NCBI GenBank assembly: GCA_028564925.1 | Contig: CM053029.1 | Location: forward strand, 39,312,253-39,376,252 | Direction: 5' to 3' | Source of the DNA: Lithobates sylvaticus | Taxonomy: Eukaryota; Chordata; Amphibia; Anura; Ranidae | DNA length: 64,000 nucleotides | In this document: positions 23,713-35,185 of the stretch, one piece after another | How the letters are laid out: each line of letters opens with the position of its first letter | Position numbering within the stretch: position 1 is the first letter of the stretch | The notes under the pieces: generated by a model | Database searches by the model: none | What the model saw: the letters and a program-made list of their open reading frames with translations, nothing else | What the model was told of the DNA's origin: nothing | Position numbers and translations under genes: made by a program

Positions 23713-24394
23713 ATGCCTTTGTTAAAAGTGTTTTGCATATAAATGAATGCGCATTTCTGTCTTGGTCCTCTTAACTGCAGAGCAGCTTTAAAAAAAAAAA
23801 AATGCCAGTTATGCACATACCATGATGATGAAAAAAACATGGAAATGCAGTCTGGCGGGATCTGTCATTTAATGTGAATATTAGTTGTTGTCATATTTTA
23901 TAGTTTTTTGATGTCCCATTAAAAAGCCACAAGGAATTGGAATAGAGTAATATCACATCTCAGGGGGCCAATTACAATAAAAAGGTTCCTCTACCTTTAG
24001 AATGTGTTAATGGTGAAGAAAGTAAATCAAAGAAATACACAAACATTTTATTCATACACAGTATCTTGTGACGCTTTATTATGCTCTTTTCTGCAAATAT
24101 AGCAAAGCAGTCCAAAGCCCTTTAATTGCATAGCTGGTCAGGTTTAAAAAAAATGTATTTCGATACCAGAATGCAAACAGAATGGCAGCAGTACCTCTAT
24201 ATGGCACAACCCCCATAGAGGCAATCATTTTGAAAAAAAACATATAGATATATTCCAATAAACAAGTGAAAAACATAGCAGGCAAGGGCAGCTAAAGGAC
24301 CAGGCCCAGAAGCAAAGAGACCACACAACCGAAGCAGCAACAGGAAGATGACCAGGCTCCTACTTACTAGATTTGAAAATAAAAAAATTAGATA
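23713..24394. other. unassigned AT-rich stretch
   Basis: No gene or named repeat was seen. The segment around 23870-24060 resembles 55855-56000 (TTTTATAGTTTTTTGATGTC and AGGGGGCCAATTAC words), suggesting a shared but unnamed repeat that also contains the satellite units. Confidence 0.4.
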
Positions 24395-24570
24395 CTTTAA
24401 AGCAGCGTTTCTCAGCCTTTTTTCAGTTGTGGCACCCTTTAAAATGTTGCACAATTTCGAGGCACCTCATTCTAAAATGTGAAAACCAAACTAATAGTTT
24501 TACATAACACAGCAACATCCACTCCTGTAGGACACCCAATGTCAGAGATGATTTATTCTAGCAAAGCATA

Positions 24571-26187
24571 TGTAGCAAAGTCCCAGGCCCCTTAAGGCCT
24601 AATGGTGACCTCCAGAGTTAGGGATAGCTGACATCTTTCTGTGTAGAGTGCGTTACAAGGCATGGTGGGTGTAATGCAATATGAAATGGTGGGCGCCAGA
24701 CACTTTTTTGGATGCAAAGAGATTTATTGTCTCTCGAACAGAACTGTAGGAGGGAGGGTTAAGGCCAGGACACCCTTAAAGAGGGATTGCACCAAAAAAA
24801 ATAATATTAAAAGCCAGCAGCTACAGATACTGCAGCTGCTGACTTTTAATAAATGGACACTTACCTCTTCCAGGGTCCAGCGATGTCGGCAGCCGAAGCC
24901 GAGAAATCGCTGCCACCCCCATTCTTGTTGAGGGAATCAGGAAGTGAAGCGTTGCGGCTTCACTTCCTGGTTCCCTACTGCGCATGCGCGAGTCACGCAG
25001 CGCAATGAGAATGCTCCGCGCTGTCTCTGGGACCCGTGTGTGTCCGAGCAGACAGCGCAGCGGAACAGGAAGAGGCAAAGATTCCCGTGGGAGTCTATGC
25101 CTGGAAGTGGGTGCAAATACCTGCATTAGACAGGTATCTGCACCCCCCTCCCCCCTGAAAAGTGCCAAATGTGACACCGGAGGGGGGGGGGGGGGTTCCG
25201 ATGTTCGGAAGTTCCACTTTAGGGTGGAACTCCGCTTTAAGTAGATGCGATGTTAATTGGCAGACTCTGAGAATTCTATAGGCAGACATCTATACAGGTG
25301 AAGGCCTCCAGCCGGACAAAACTTCTGTATAGGTAGGACCGCTGTCTCCTATGGCAACAATCTTGTAGCAGTTACTAACGGTAGTTGTATTTAACTATTT
25401 GCAACAGTTCTCCGCTGTGGGCTTTTTCTCAACAAACTCCCCGTCTTTCACTAGACTTCAGATCCAATAGCCAATGGATCCCCTGAGCTCTTCCACTGTT
25501 AGCACTTAGTATCTTCCTCAAGCTTCACCCCCGCTTTCCTGCTGGGTCCCTGGCTTGGCACTCACAGGTACTCTTTAAGCTTCACCCCTGTTGACACGCT
25601 AGGTCCCTGGCTTGGCACCCTCTGATGCTCCACAAGCGTCACCTCTGCGGTCCCGCTGGGTCCCTGGCTTAGCACTTGCTGAAGATTTCCGACTTCATCA
25701 CCGTCCCCGTTTGGTGAGAAGTCTGCTCTTGTACTGGCTTCAGCTTATGCACAGTGGTCTCCGGTAACAAGGATGGTCCCTTAGTGGCCACAGCTTCCCC
25801 TTCTACCTCCGACTACAGCTGGTACCCCGTCCAGCTGAGCCGCTACTTCTGGTTGGACTACAGGCCTGCAGACCCAACCCTACGCTGCTTCTCCTGCTTC
25901 TGGATAGGCCCTTAGACAGCCTAGCAGCCAGATGTCCCCGGGATAGGCCTCAGGCTTATGGTCTTGCAGCCCGGGGCAGCACAACACACATCCACCCAGG
26001 CAGCCGTCCAGGTGGCACAGAACCCAGATCACCTGACTCCACCCAAATAAATAGGCTCTCCCAGCACTTAAAGAACTTAAAGAACTTAAAGGGACTTAAA
26101 GAAACCCCTGCCAATTGGCTGAGACACCCCATTCATTCATACTCTGTCCTTGCTATGCCCTTGTCTTATCTAATGTCACCAGCTACA
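24571..26187. other. possible nested LTR-like or DNA element with TGTAGC/GCTACA ends
   Basis: The interruption inside the hAT-like element has short inverted termini (TGTAGC, GCTACA) and contains a run of CTGGGTCCCTGGCTTGGCAC-like units near 25540-25680. No clean target duplication was found. It may be an old solo LTR fossil or an unrelated repeat. Confidence 0.25.
24780..25236. mobile_element. TTAA MITE with AGNGGANTTCCACC ends
   Basis: Flanked by TTAA at 24776-24779 and 25237-25240. Termini AGAGGGATTGCACC and, reversed, AGCGGAGTTCCACCC. 457 bases, GC-rich interior with CACTTCCTG hairpin words. The TTAA target suits piggyBac or Kolobok. No coding. Confidence 0.65.
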
Positions 26188-26625
26188 ATGCCACCTAGTG
26201 ACAGAAGAGAGAAGTGCAGCAATTCCAGAATTAGGGGGAAATCAATTGGCCGATGCCACTATTGCCTGGCAACCAAATTTGATAGCAACCCTGCCTAAAC
26301 ATCAGGGTGCTTCGCATATACACCTTTACACACTGGTATTGACTGGTATTTCAGTGGTTTTCAAAAAGGATGCTGTGAAGGCACCTGATGTTCCACTTAG
26401 CCACTGATGATGTCATTGGTTGTTAGGATGCCGGCATCTGGAAGATTGTAATGGTATACAATGAAAACCTGTGGCTTTGTGTAACTAAATGTCAGGCTTT
26501 GTTTACCTTCTAGCTTGTATATAATTGCTGGGCAATTTTTAGGCATTTTGCCAAGGCACACCTGAAAAAACCTGAAGGCACCCCATGGTGCCTAGGCACC
26601 CTGGTTAAAAAAGGCTGATTTAGAG

Positions 26626-28011
26626 TACTAATACACAATATCAACAAGATGGGTAGCGTAGGATATGTACTGCCCTTGCCCATGCCTGCTGGTCTAAGTG
26701 TCCATGATGGTTTTATCAAAAGAAACAACAGGCGCTGCCATCAAAGTGTAGATTTATTTGAAACAATATAAAGGAGTTAAAGTTGCACTCAAATTGTATA
26801 ATATTAAAAAGCATTACTAGTCCTCTGGTATCTGCAGAGCTAGGCAAGGCAGAGACCGGGTAGAGCAGAGTGACGTCTGGAACAAACTGGTCTGCATATG
26901 CAGAACATGGGATGAAAGCGTGGCTGGAGATCGTAGAGCCAGAGCAGCAAGCGGTGATAACTGGGACCTTCGGTGGGAGCCAGCGTAGAGTGCACTGTCA
27001 GCCTCAAGCCAAGTTCTACTACTCTGACTCTATAATCTCCAGCCATGCTTCCACCGCCTGCTCTGCATATACAGGCCAGCTGTTTCCAGGCATCACTCTG
27101 CACACCTGGCCAGTGCCCTGCCAAACTCTGCTTCAGGGCCAAGATAAACAGGAGGGGTTATAGCAGGCAGCCCTATCCAGTGGCTCATTGGATCAGGAAA
27201 GGCACAGATTCAAAGCCATGATATTGAAGAGTTGCAGAAGGGGAGTCTTAGGTTACAATGACCTAGCACAGGAAATAATCACCAATGCCCCAACAGTGTA
27301 AGCCACAGTTTTGATCAAGACAAGGTATCCAAAGCTTTGCACATTTCTAGCAAAAGCAACACTAACTCCAGGGATTTTTGAGGATCAAAATGGTTGAGAA
27401 GAACAATGTCAAACATTCGGCAAAGAGGAACAAAACCCATCTGGTTCCTGTGTATAAAATGGTTGAGGGAGTTCAAATGTTGCACTCAGGCCCCTTTAAC
27501 ATGAGCATTTTTCAGGTGGACCCGATCAGACCCTCTATTTTCCTCTATGGAGTAGAGGATGTAAATTGACTTGTGCTCATGGTTTATTCATGTCCCCAAG
27601 TGAAACCCAGGCTGTTGTCTACCTGTCCTCTGCTGGCAGTGGTTGCAGACTGTCACAGACTCATCTTCCACTGGTCATAAAAAAAGGCCCACACAGCTGA
27701 GGTGCATGACACCACCCTGGCTGCCTGGTGTGCCTGACACCTCACGTGTCTAAGTGCATGACATGCTGCCCAGTGCTCCTTTCTGCCTTTGCAGGTGGGC
27801 CCCTTGAAGTAGGTTCATTGGATCTCTGAGCTGCTCTGAGCTTAAGATCATGGAACCTAGGTTCTGTCTCTCTCTTCATTGCCTACAGAATCAAACACCA
27901 GATTTAACTTCTGCCTTCATCTTGCAGCTCCTAAAAAGGCCTTTAAAATCCCCACTGCTACCCTACTCCTGGGGTACCATAGTCTATGGCTTTTGTTAGC
28001 TCTCCTTGTTC
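26626..28011. other. unassigned stretch
   Basis: About 1.4 kb in which no gene, known domain or repeat could be recognised. Short frames on both strands show no conserved motif. Confidence 0.45.
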
Positions 28012-28015
28012 TTAA

Positions 28016-28587
28016 AGCGGTTCGGCACACATTTCATTTAGTAAATCTCTTTGCCTTCCAAATCAGGCAAAGAGTACTAAATGAAATGTGTTTTTTTTTT
28101 TTCACTTACCTTGTAATCAATGACTTCCGGTCCTCTGTCTCTGCGGGGGTGGGCGGGGTCTGTGCGGGGATCCTCGTCACGACGCACTGTCTCCTGGGAT
28201 CTGGTGTCATTGATCCCAGGAGTCTGTGCGGGCATCTTCCGAAATCTCGCGAGATTTCGGACACATCTTCCGAAATCTCGCGAGATGTCGGCAGATGTGC
28301 CGACATCTCGCGAGATTTCGGAGAACGTGAGCTGCACTTTGCCGTTACTGCGCACGCGCGAGCTCGGCGCAGTAACGGCGGTGCATGCTGGGCCATCTAA
28401 AGTGCCTGTGGGGTTTCACATGCCCACAGGCAAGATGGCCCCCAGCAGAAAAGCAGCAAATAAAGAACTTTATCGGAGGAAAACCGGTTGCGATCGCGAT
28501 GGAAGATGGAACAGGTGAGTCCCCCAATTTAGTTATTAATACTTAGCATATTCCCCCCAAAAAAAAAAAACCCAGTGCAGAACCGCT
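28016..28587. mobile_element. TTAA MITE with AGCGGTTCNGCAC ends
   Basis: Flanked by TTAA at 28012-28015 and 28588-28591, with termini AGCGGTTCGGCAC and, reversed, AGCGGTTCTGCAC. 572 bases, non-coding, GC-rich in the middle with three TCTCGCGAGA palindromes. Its first base pattern (TTAA-AGCGG) matches the MITE at 24780-25236, so the two probably belong to one superfamily. Confidence 0.72.
28245..28315. promoter_or_regulatory. three TCTCGCGAGA palindromes inside a MITE
   Basis: Exact TCTCGCGAGA copies lie at 28245-28254, 28276-28285 and 28306-28315, spaced 31 and 30 bases apart, each set in longer inverted sequence (CCGAAA...TTTCGG or CCGACA). TCTCGCGAGA is a known vertebrate core-promoter element of some bidirectional promoters. 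Whether these copies act is unknown. They may simply be the MITE's own hairpins. Confidence 0.4.
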
Positions 28588-28591
28588 TTAA

Positions 28592-28977
28592 TGTTTCCCT
28601 CCTCCCATATCTGGCTAATCCTACACTATTAAATCCTAGGGATCAGAAGCCATTTCCAGGGGTATGGAGCCTGCCCTGTTATTCCTGGCCGCTTAGGTAC
28701 AGTAGAGGTACAGTAGAGATAGACCACTGGCTATTGTGTGCCTCTGATGAGAACAACTAAGGGCTAACCATCATTGTTCACTCTATTGCAGCCTGAGCCT
28801 ATTGTTGATGCAACAATTGTAGATGCTATTTAGCCTCTGGGAGCTCCCTTGCAGTTTTTATTTTATTTTTTATTATTGTATTATTTTGATATTTTTGTTT
28901 TCATTTATTTCACTTTTATCCATATTTTTATTCTACTAGGTTAAAAAAATTGGGTTGGGTTATAGTTTTTCAGGGCT
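28592..28977. other. unassigned, T-rich target region of the Penelope-like insertion
   Basis: No gene seen. The last 120 bases are T-rich (TTTTATTTTTTATTATTG) and lead directly into the 14-bp target sequence of the next element. Confidence 0.5.
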
Positions 28978-28991
28978 TATTTTTTGAGTAG
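28978..28991. repeat. target-site duplication, left
   Basis: TATTTTTTGAGTAG here is repeated exactly at 38565-38578, bounding the whole 9.6-kb inverted Penelope-like pair as one insertion. Confidence 0.85.
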
Positions 28992-29253
28992 AAATAGAAA
29001 AAGGAAACGATCCCCCACGTTGGGGTTTTTAGGCAGCGTACAATGAGAATAAGTCAGAGTTTATAGGTAAAAAAATTGAACGTTTTATTTTATAGATAAA
29101 AAATGATTGACATCATTGAGTCAGAACATGAGCTCCAATGGGAACAATAACAAGTAACTATACATTTGTGTAGAAGAAAAAACATGGATATACAATATGC
29201 AGACTAATGTTCACATAACAACAGTAACAATCTGTCGTAGATATGAGAAATTA

Positions 29254-29296
29254 TCCCTGACGCGTTTCAACCCAAAAAGGGTCTTCCTCAGAGGGA
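29254..29296 (-). ncRNA. type I hammerhead ribozyme motif (left copy)
   Basis: Minus strand: UCCCU helix I strand, CUGAGGA (CUGANGA core), stem II AGACCC/GGGUU around a U loop, GAAA, the very short palindromic helix III ACGCGU, a GUC cleavage triplet and AGGGA closing helix I. Penelope-like elements are known to carry such hammerheads in their terminal repeats, with unusually short helix III that may act as a dimer. Confidence 0.75.
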
Positions 29297-31511
29297 AAGA
29301 GGGTCTGCTAAATAGAGAGGAATAAGAGGTCAATGTTAGTGGTAAGTACAGTTTATAAAATAAGGCTGAGCTCATACAGTGTACCGAGCTGGATATGACA
29401 ATGCATATTGAAATTTATATTTACCACAATGCTGTATATCCTGTAAGTAGAAGATGTGGTATTCCCACTGGAGGGTTTTTTGCATAGGGAGGGCGCCGTC
29501 CACTCATATGGGGCACACAGGACAGACTCCACCGATTGCCACCTGGGTCATGGGGCGTGATACGCCTTGCGGGAGGTCACACGTTTGGGGTTCCACTCCT
29601 GTTGGTTCTGCTGTCCAAGCAGGGATACCAAAGGAGAAGGAACAACCCGGGAAAGACTCAAGGCGCACAGATGCCCCCAATGCCCGAGTCTATAAAGGAA
29701 TAGAGGTCATGTTATAGCTTCGTATCTTAACGGGTAAGGCAATATCTAACAGCTACAACAGAAGTAAATGATTGGACTTCTGTGTGTACTTGTTCTAACC
29801 AGGTGGGATGACCAGGGCTTGTGGTGATTGGGGTATGTGAAAAAAGCTGTGCAAAGACCCGAGGGGGTCTAAAAAACTGAAAATTGAACAACAGACAAAG
29901 CCAAAAAAAAAAAAAAAAAAAAAAAAAACCAAGAACCAAATGCAATGACAGAGGTTCCCCTCGGGGAGAGACGGGAATAAAGAGTGAAAGTGTGCAGTGT
30001 GTAGTGAAGTTGGGATGAGTGTGGGGGTGTGTGAAAGAGTGAAGGAATGGGGAAGTGAGTGAGGGGGTTTTTGTTGGGGATGAGTGATGAGAAGTAAGTG
30101 GGGGGAAAGGGGGAAGTCATAGGGAAAAGGAAAAGGGAGGGAAAGGGGAAAAGGGAAAGGTAGGGAGGGAGAGAGGGTCGGGGGAAAGGGGGAAGGGAAG
30201 GGGAAGGAAAAGAGGGGGGGGGAGAGGGAAGTGCGAGGGGAAGGGAAGGAAGGGAGAGGGAGAGATGAGGGGAAGTGGGGGAGAGGGGGGAGAGGGGGGA
30301 GGGAGAGGGGGGGAGAAGAGGAGGGGAGGGATCATGGGGATGGGATGTGAAAAGGTGAATGGTGAACATATTACCTAGTTGGAGCGTGAAACAATATATA
30401 TGGGTGAGATATTATCAATGTGTGTAGACTGGTATTATAATCCTACCTGGAGTGAAAAAAATGCTGTAATGTAGTCACGAACTGATACCCATGAGATTGT
30501 ATCAAAGGGCCAATGGTGTATTTTAAGGAAGGGGGGTGGGACCCTTGATCTTATATCACTGGTATAGTGATGATAGGACTGCTGGGTCGATGGGGTGGGG
30601 ATCACCCGATCTGAAAGCACAAATTAGTAATGATCAGTCAGATCAAAAATAAAGCATCTATTACTAAAATGCACCACAGGGTTATCCTGTGGGGACCTTC
30701 GAGAGGTCCGCAGGACTGGGGTGATAAAGTATCACCGTCTGACTGTGTCTGTACCTACCGCGTGTAAGTCTGGGTGGTAGTCCGGTCCTTTGGCGGTCGC
30801 TGCATTGTAGTGAGAAGCTGGTTGGTCCTTTTATAGGGTAAGTGAAAAATGCTCATGGCCGGAAATGAATGGCCGGAACTGGTCTGTGAACTGCTGACCC
30901 GGTGGGTGGGTGTGTACCTGCGCTCATTGGGTCCTCCTTTGGGTGTGGATGGCCGCCAAACGGGCAGGCCGCGTGTGGCATCCCCGGCGTTCCTGGCGGC
31001 CATCTTGTGGCCCGTAACTGACGTCATCCCTGACGCAAAGACGCGTGACGTACGCCCGTCACGCGCACCAGCGGCGTCCCGCGCGTGCGCAGTGGCGAGC
31101 GTCGTCCAGGGATGTGCCAGGAATGCCGCCAACGAGGGTGTTCCAATGATCGATCGCATGGGACCAGCCCAGATGCGTCGATCATGGAGAGAAAGGAGGC
31201 GCTTGATGTTAGATGTAGCGTCACTCCTTACCCTCGTCGGGAAGGCGTGTGGGCGCCCCCTGGGGGTCCAAAGTGGCACGGCGGAGTCAGGCGGTCCTCC
31301 ATGGTGGGCAGGCCTCCCTCCCATGCAAATAATGGTCGGCCCGTGGCAAGAAGATAGTAGAAGAGTTACGCTGGGGTACAAAAAGGAAAAGGAAGATGAA
31401 TATGAATGAAAATAAATATAAAATATAAAAATAAACATAAATATGAATAATAATAAATGTAAATGAATATAAACTAAAATGGTAGAATACAATAAAATAA
31501 ATTAAATAAAT

Positions 31512-31542
<31 letters not shown>

Positions 31543-32298
31543 GAAACATGAAAAATGAAAAATATAAAATATAAGGATAAAAATAAATAATAAAAATGAA
31601 AATAATAATTAAATAATAAATAATGAAAATGAGAAACATTTTTTGTGTGTGATGCAGTATAGATAATAAAGAAAGATGGAAAAAGAACCAAGGAGGGAGA
31701 ATCAAGACAATGAAAAAACAGAAAGAGTGAAAAAATGAACCACAGCATAAGCAAGGCCACAGGAGGATCATTATAGAATAGCTCAATTTCAATGGTAAGT
31801 TACAAACAACTCTGACTAATTCAAGTATGAAAGCATAAAGCAAAAAATAGTTTCATAGATTGTGTTGATTAAGTACATACTTTGATTTGTACAAAAATAT
31901 ACATAGGACACATTCATTAGATGTACTTCATATGTATACATGAAACTCAGGTTGGAAATCGTCACTCTAGCTGTATGTTAATTGGGCACAGTCTCATTGT
32001 ATATCCTCGTCTAAATAAGAGACGAGATAAAAGCAGTATATTGTGAACGTATTATTATATTACATTTTAGTTGGATATAATTCAAAAAGGGGTTGCGAGA
32101 TAGATTCATAGGGAAAGAGGGATTTTGTCCACACTATTATTGACAGGGGGATCTGGGTATTCCCAAGCTATCATAGAAAGGAAGGAAGAGGGGAAACAGT
32201 GGAGTGGGGAAGGCGAAGCAGGAGCTGCAACAACGGAACGTCCAGGTTTTCGATAAAGTGGACTAAAATAGACCACGATAGGTACGAGATAAATGCCC

Positions 32299-33727
32299 TT
32301 ATTGGGTTTTGCCGGAAACAAATCCTTTTAGAAATGGGGCGAAGGAGATGGACTCATTTAGGCCCGGCGTTACTGTGGCGCCGAGTCTGTGGATCCACCT
32401 CTGTTCGCACTGAAGGAGTACTTTGTTCCAGTCGCCGCCTCGATCGGGTATATGAATCCGATCGAGAGCGTCGAATGCGACAGTAGGCATCATGTAATCA
32501 TGTGCAGTTACCACATGCCGTCCAAGGGGTAGGTAGTGGTTGCCAATCTGCATGCAATAAATATGTTTGGATATACGTTTATGGAGCTCCTGTTTCGTCT
32601 TCCCTATGTAGAATGCACCACATTCACATAACATGATATAGACAATCCCTTTAGTTTGACAGTTCACAAAATGGGATGGATAGAATGTTAGCCCATTGGG
32701 AAGGAGAAATGTTTTTTCACGTTTTACGTATTTGCATACTGAACAATGACTGCAAGGGAAGGTACCCAGGATGGAACAGTGTTTGCGCCTTTTGGTCTCG
32801 TTTTTGTATTCACTTTGTACGAGTCGATCACGTAATGAGATAGCCCGTCTAAAGGTTATTGCGGGACTATTTGGGAGAAATCGGCTAATTTTTGGGTCAT
32901 TCTTTAGGATGGGCCAATACCGTAAGATGATTTTTCTAATCGTGTCGTGCTGTTTGGAAAATCTCATAATGATCCTGGTGAACTCCGCACTAGGGTCCTT
33001 TTTGGCTTTGTTGGGAGCGAGTAAGCATGGTCGAGACTGCGCAAGTGTACGGTTGTAAGCCTTGCGCAGGCATGACCGGCTATATCCGCGTGCCAGTAGT
33101 CGAGACTGGAGTTGACTCGCCTCCGTATTAAAAAGTGTATCATTGGAGCAATTTCTACGCAGACGCAAGTATTGGCCGTATGGGATAGACTGTTTGAGAG
33201 TGGACGGGTGAAAACTCTCCGCATGGAGGATTGTGTTTCCTGCGGTGGTTTTTCGATATAGAGTGTGATGTACGGGGAATTGTCAAAAGAGCGACCAATT
33301 ATGACATCAAGAAAGGTCAATTGATTCCGATCATGAGTCATAGTGAATTTAAGATTATATTCATTATGATTGAGGTGAGCAAAGAATTCTAAAAGTAAGT
33401 CCTCAGGTCCATCCCAGATGACAAGGACGTCGTCAATGTACCGTAGCCATACAGTAATATGGCTAGTGTACTTGACGAGGTCCCTGTCATCCAGGAGTAA
33501 TTGTTCCCACTCCCCCAGGTACAGGTTCGCGTAGGCCGGGGCACAACAAGTGCCCATGGCCACGCCCTGTACCTGGAGGAAGTGGGAATTGTTGAACATA
33601 AAACAATTGTGATGTAGTATGTATTCTAGTCCATCAATGATGAACTCATTCAATGAATCCTCATATTTCGGATTCAGTGTTAGAGTTCTCCGTATAGTCG
33701 CAACTCCCTTGGAGTGGGGGATCGAGC
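32299..33727 (-). pseudogene. Penelope-like reverse transcriptase / GIY-YIG remnant, left copy
   Basis: Encodes the same segments as the right copy: GVAMGTCCAPAYANLYL, YIDDVLVIW, the cysteine pairs in CSHCSVC, and GIVYIMLCECGAFYIG with KRISKH. It is 5'-truncated at the palindrome axis and its frame is broken once, so it is treated as a fossil. The pattern of shared sequence with the right copy implies that both derive from very similar RNAs. Confidence 0.85.
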
Positions 33728-33758
33728 AATGTAGCTATTGATGTCGAAGCACTCTATA
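33728..33758. other. 31-bp spacer at the palindrome axis
   Basis: Unpaired sequence between the two arms. It continues the reverse transcriptase frame of the right copy (motif A), so it is right-copy sequence that the left copy lacks. This is the join of two 5'-truncated copies. Confidence 0.85.
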
Positions 33759-35185
33759 GCTCGATCCCCCACTCCAAGGGAGTTGCGACTATACAGAGAA
33801 CTCTAACACTGAATCCGAAATATGAGGATTCATTGAATGAGTTCATCATTGATGGACTAGAATACATACTACATCACAATTGTTTTATGTTCAACAATTC
33901 CCACTTCCTCCAGGTACAGGGCGTGGCCATGGGCACTTGTTGTGCCCCAGCCTACGCGAACCTGTACCTGGGGGAGTGGGAACAATTACTCCTGGATGAC
34001 AGGGACCTCGTCAAGTACACTAGCCATATTACTGTATGGCTACGGTACATTGACGACGTCCTTGTCATCTGGGATGGACCTGAGGACTTACTTTTAGAAT
34101 TCTTTGCTCACCTCAATCATAATGAATATAATCTTAAATTCACTATGACTCATGATCGGAATCAATTGACCTTTCTTGATGTCATAATTGGTCGCTCTTT
34201 TGACAATTCCCCGTACACCACTCTATATCGAAAAACCACCGCAGGAAACACAATCCTCCATGCGGAGAGTTTTCACCCGTCCACTCTCAAACAGTCTATC
34301 CCATATGGCCAATACTTGCGTCTGCGTAGAAATTGCTCCAATGATACACTTTTTAATACGGAGGCGAGTCAACTCCAGTCTCGACTACTGGCACGCGGAT
34401 ATAGCCGGTCATGCCTGCGCAAGGCTTACAACCGTACACTTGCGCAGTCTCGACCATGCTTACTCGCTCCCAACAAAGCCAAAAAGGACCCTAGTGCGGA
34501 GTTCACCAGGATCATTATGAGATTTTCCAAACAGCACGACACGATTAGAAAAATCATCTTACGGTATTGGCCCATCCTAAAGGATGACCCAAAAATTAGC
34601 CGATTTCTCCCAAATAGTCCCGCAATAACCTTTAGACGGGCTATCTCATTACGTGATCGACTCGTACAAAGTGAATACAAAAACGAGACCAAAAGGCGCA
34701 AACACTGTTCCATCCTGGGTACCTTCCCTTGCAGTCATTGTTCAGTATGCAAATACGTAAAACGTGAAAAAACATTTCTCCTTCCCAATGGGCTAACATT
34801 CTATCCATCCCATTTTGTGAACTGTCAAACTAAAGGGATTGTCTATATCATGTTATGTGAATGTGGTGCATTCTACATAGGGAAGACGAAACAGGAGCTC
34901 CATAAACGTATATCCAAACATATTTATTGCATGCAGATTGGCAACCACTACCTACCCCTTGGACGGCATGTGGTAACTGCACATGATTACATGATGCCTA
35001 CTGTCGCATTCGCCGCTCTCGATCGGATTCATATACCCGATCGAGGCGGCGACTGGAACAAAGTACTCCTTCAGTGCGAACAGAGGTGGATCCACAGACT
35101 CGGCGCCACAGTAACGCCGGGCCTAAATGAGTCCATCTCCTTCGCCCCATTTCTAAAAGGATTTGTTTCCGGCAAAACCCAATAA
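33737..35185 (+). CDS. Penelope-like reverse transcriptase with GIY-YIG endonuclease, 5'-truncated
   Basis: The frame is open from the spacer at the palindrome axis, where IDVEALYSSIPH forms reverse transcriptase motif A, to a stop at 35183-35185. No upstream ATG exists in this copy; the first is at 33833. Numbered from that ATG, motif B GVAMGTCCAPAYANLYL lies at about 30-46, the catalytic YIDD at 72-75, a CSHCSVC zinc-like linker near 297, and a GIY-YIG endonuclease from 335. The endonuclease shows GIVYIM, FYIGKTKQEL, KRISKH and a late GLNES motif. Penelope proteins couple these two enzymes for target-primed insertion. The N-terminal third of the reverse transcriptase is absent, so the product could not work alone. 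The rest looks whole. Confidence 0.9.
   Translation: MDVEALYSSIPHSKGVATIQRTLTLNPKYEDSLNEFIIDGLEYILHHNCFMFNNSHFLQVQGVAMGTCCAPAYANLYLGEWEQLLLDDRDLVKYTSHITVWLRYIDDVLVIWDGPEDLLLEFFAHLNHNEYNLKFTMTHDRNQLTFLDVIIGRSFDNSPYTTLYRKTTAGNTILHAESFHPSTLKQSIPYGQYLRLRRNCSNDTLFNTEASQLQSRLLARGYSRSCLRKAYNRTLAQSRPCLLAPNKAKKDPSAEFTRIIMRFSKQHDTIRKIILRYWPILKDDPKISRFLPNSPAITFRRAISLRDRLVQSEYKNETKRRKHCSILGTFPCSHCSVCKYVKREKTFLLPNGLTFYPSHFVNCQTKGIVYIMLCECGAFYIGKTKQELHKRISKHIYCMQIGNHYLPLGRHVVTAHDYMMPTVAFAALDRIHIPDRGGDWNKVLLQCEQRWIHRLGATVTPGLNESISFAPFLKGFVSGKTQ

Larger units (their letters stand above)
24403..26617. mobile_element. hAT-like element (CAGCGTTTCTCAGCC ends), composite
   Basis: The left end is CAGCGTTTCTCAGCCTTTTT. 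The right end, on the opposite strand, is CAGCCTTTTTTAACCAGGG. The flanking 8-mers CTTTAAAG (24395-24402) and ATTTAGAG (26618-26625) agree at 6 of 8 bases, as expected for an old hAT target duplication. Both ends share GGCACC-type words. The interior appears to have received another element (24571-26187, beginning TGTAGC and ending GCTACA), which in turn holds a TTAA MITE at 24780-25236. No transposase coding. Confidence 0.5.
28992..33727 (-). mobile_element. Penelope-like element, left copy (inverted)
   Basis: This copy reads on the minus strand: reverse transcriptase and GIY-YIG region at 32299-33727, then 3.3 kb of non-coding tail with a TATA-like box (30828-30835), a purine-rich tract near 30080-30310 and a hammerhead-like motif at 29254-29296. 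It is the near-exact mirror of 33759-38498. Scattered differences (for example in the A-run near 31518 and near 31205) show that the arms are not identical. Its 5' end stops inside the reverse transcriptase coding region at the axis. Its 3' end is about 70 bases shorter than that of the right copy. The coding part is broken. Confidence 0.88.

Noticed and set aside
28120-28518. Arg/Ser-rich frames in both strands
   Set aside because: They lie inside a MITE full of CG-rich palindromes and show no domain; overlapping frames in several phases are expected there.
31287-31843. Phe/Tyr/Ile-rich membrane-protein-like frames (also mirrored at 35641-36191)
   Set aside because: They come from AT-rich non-coding tail sequence and poly(A)/poly(T) runs of the Penelope-like element, and have no family motif.
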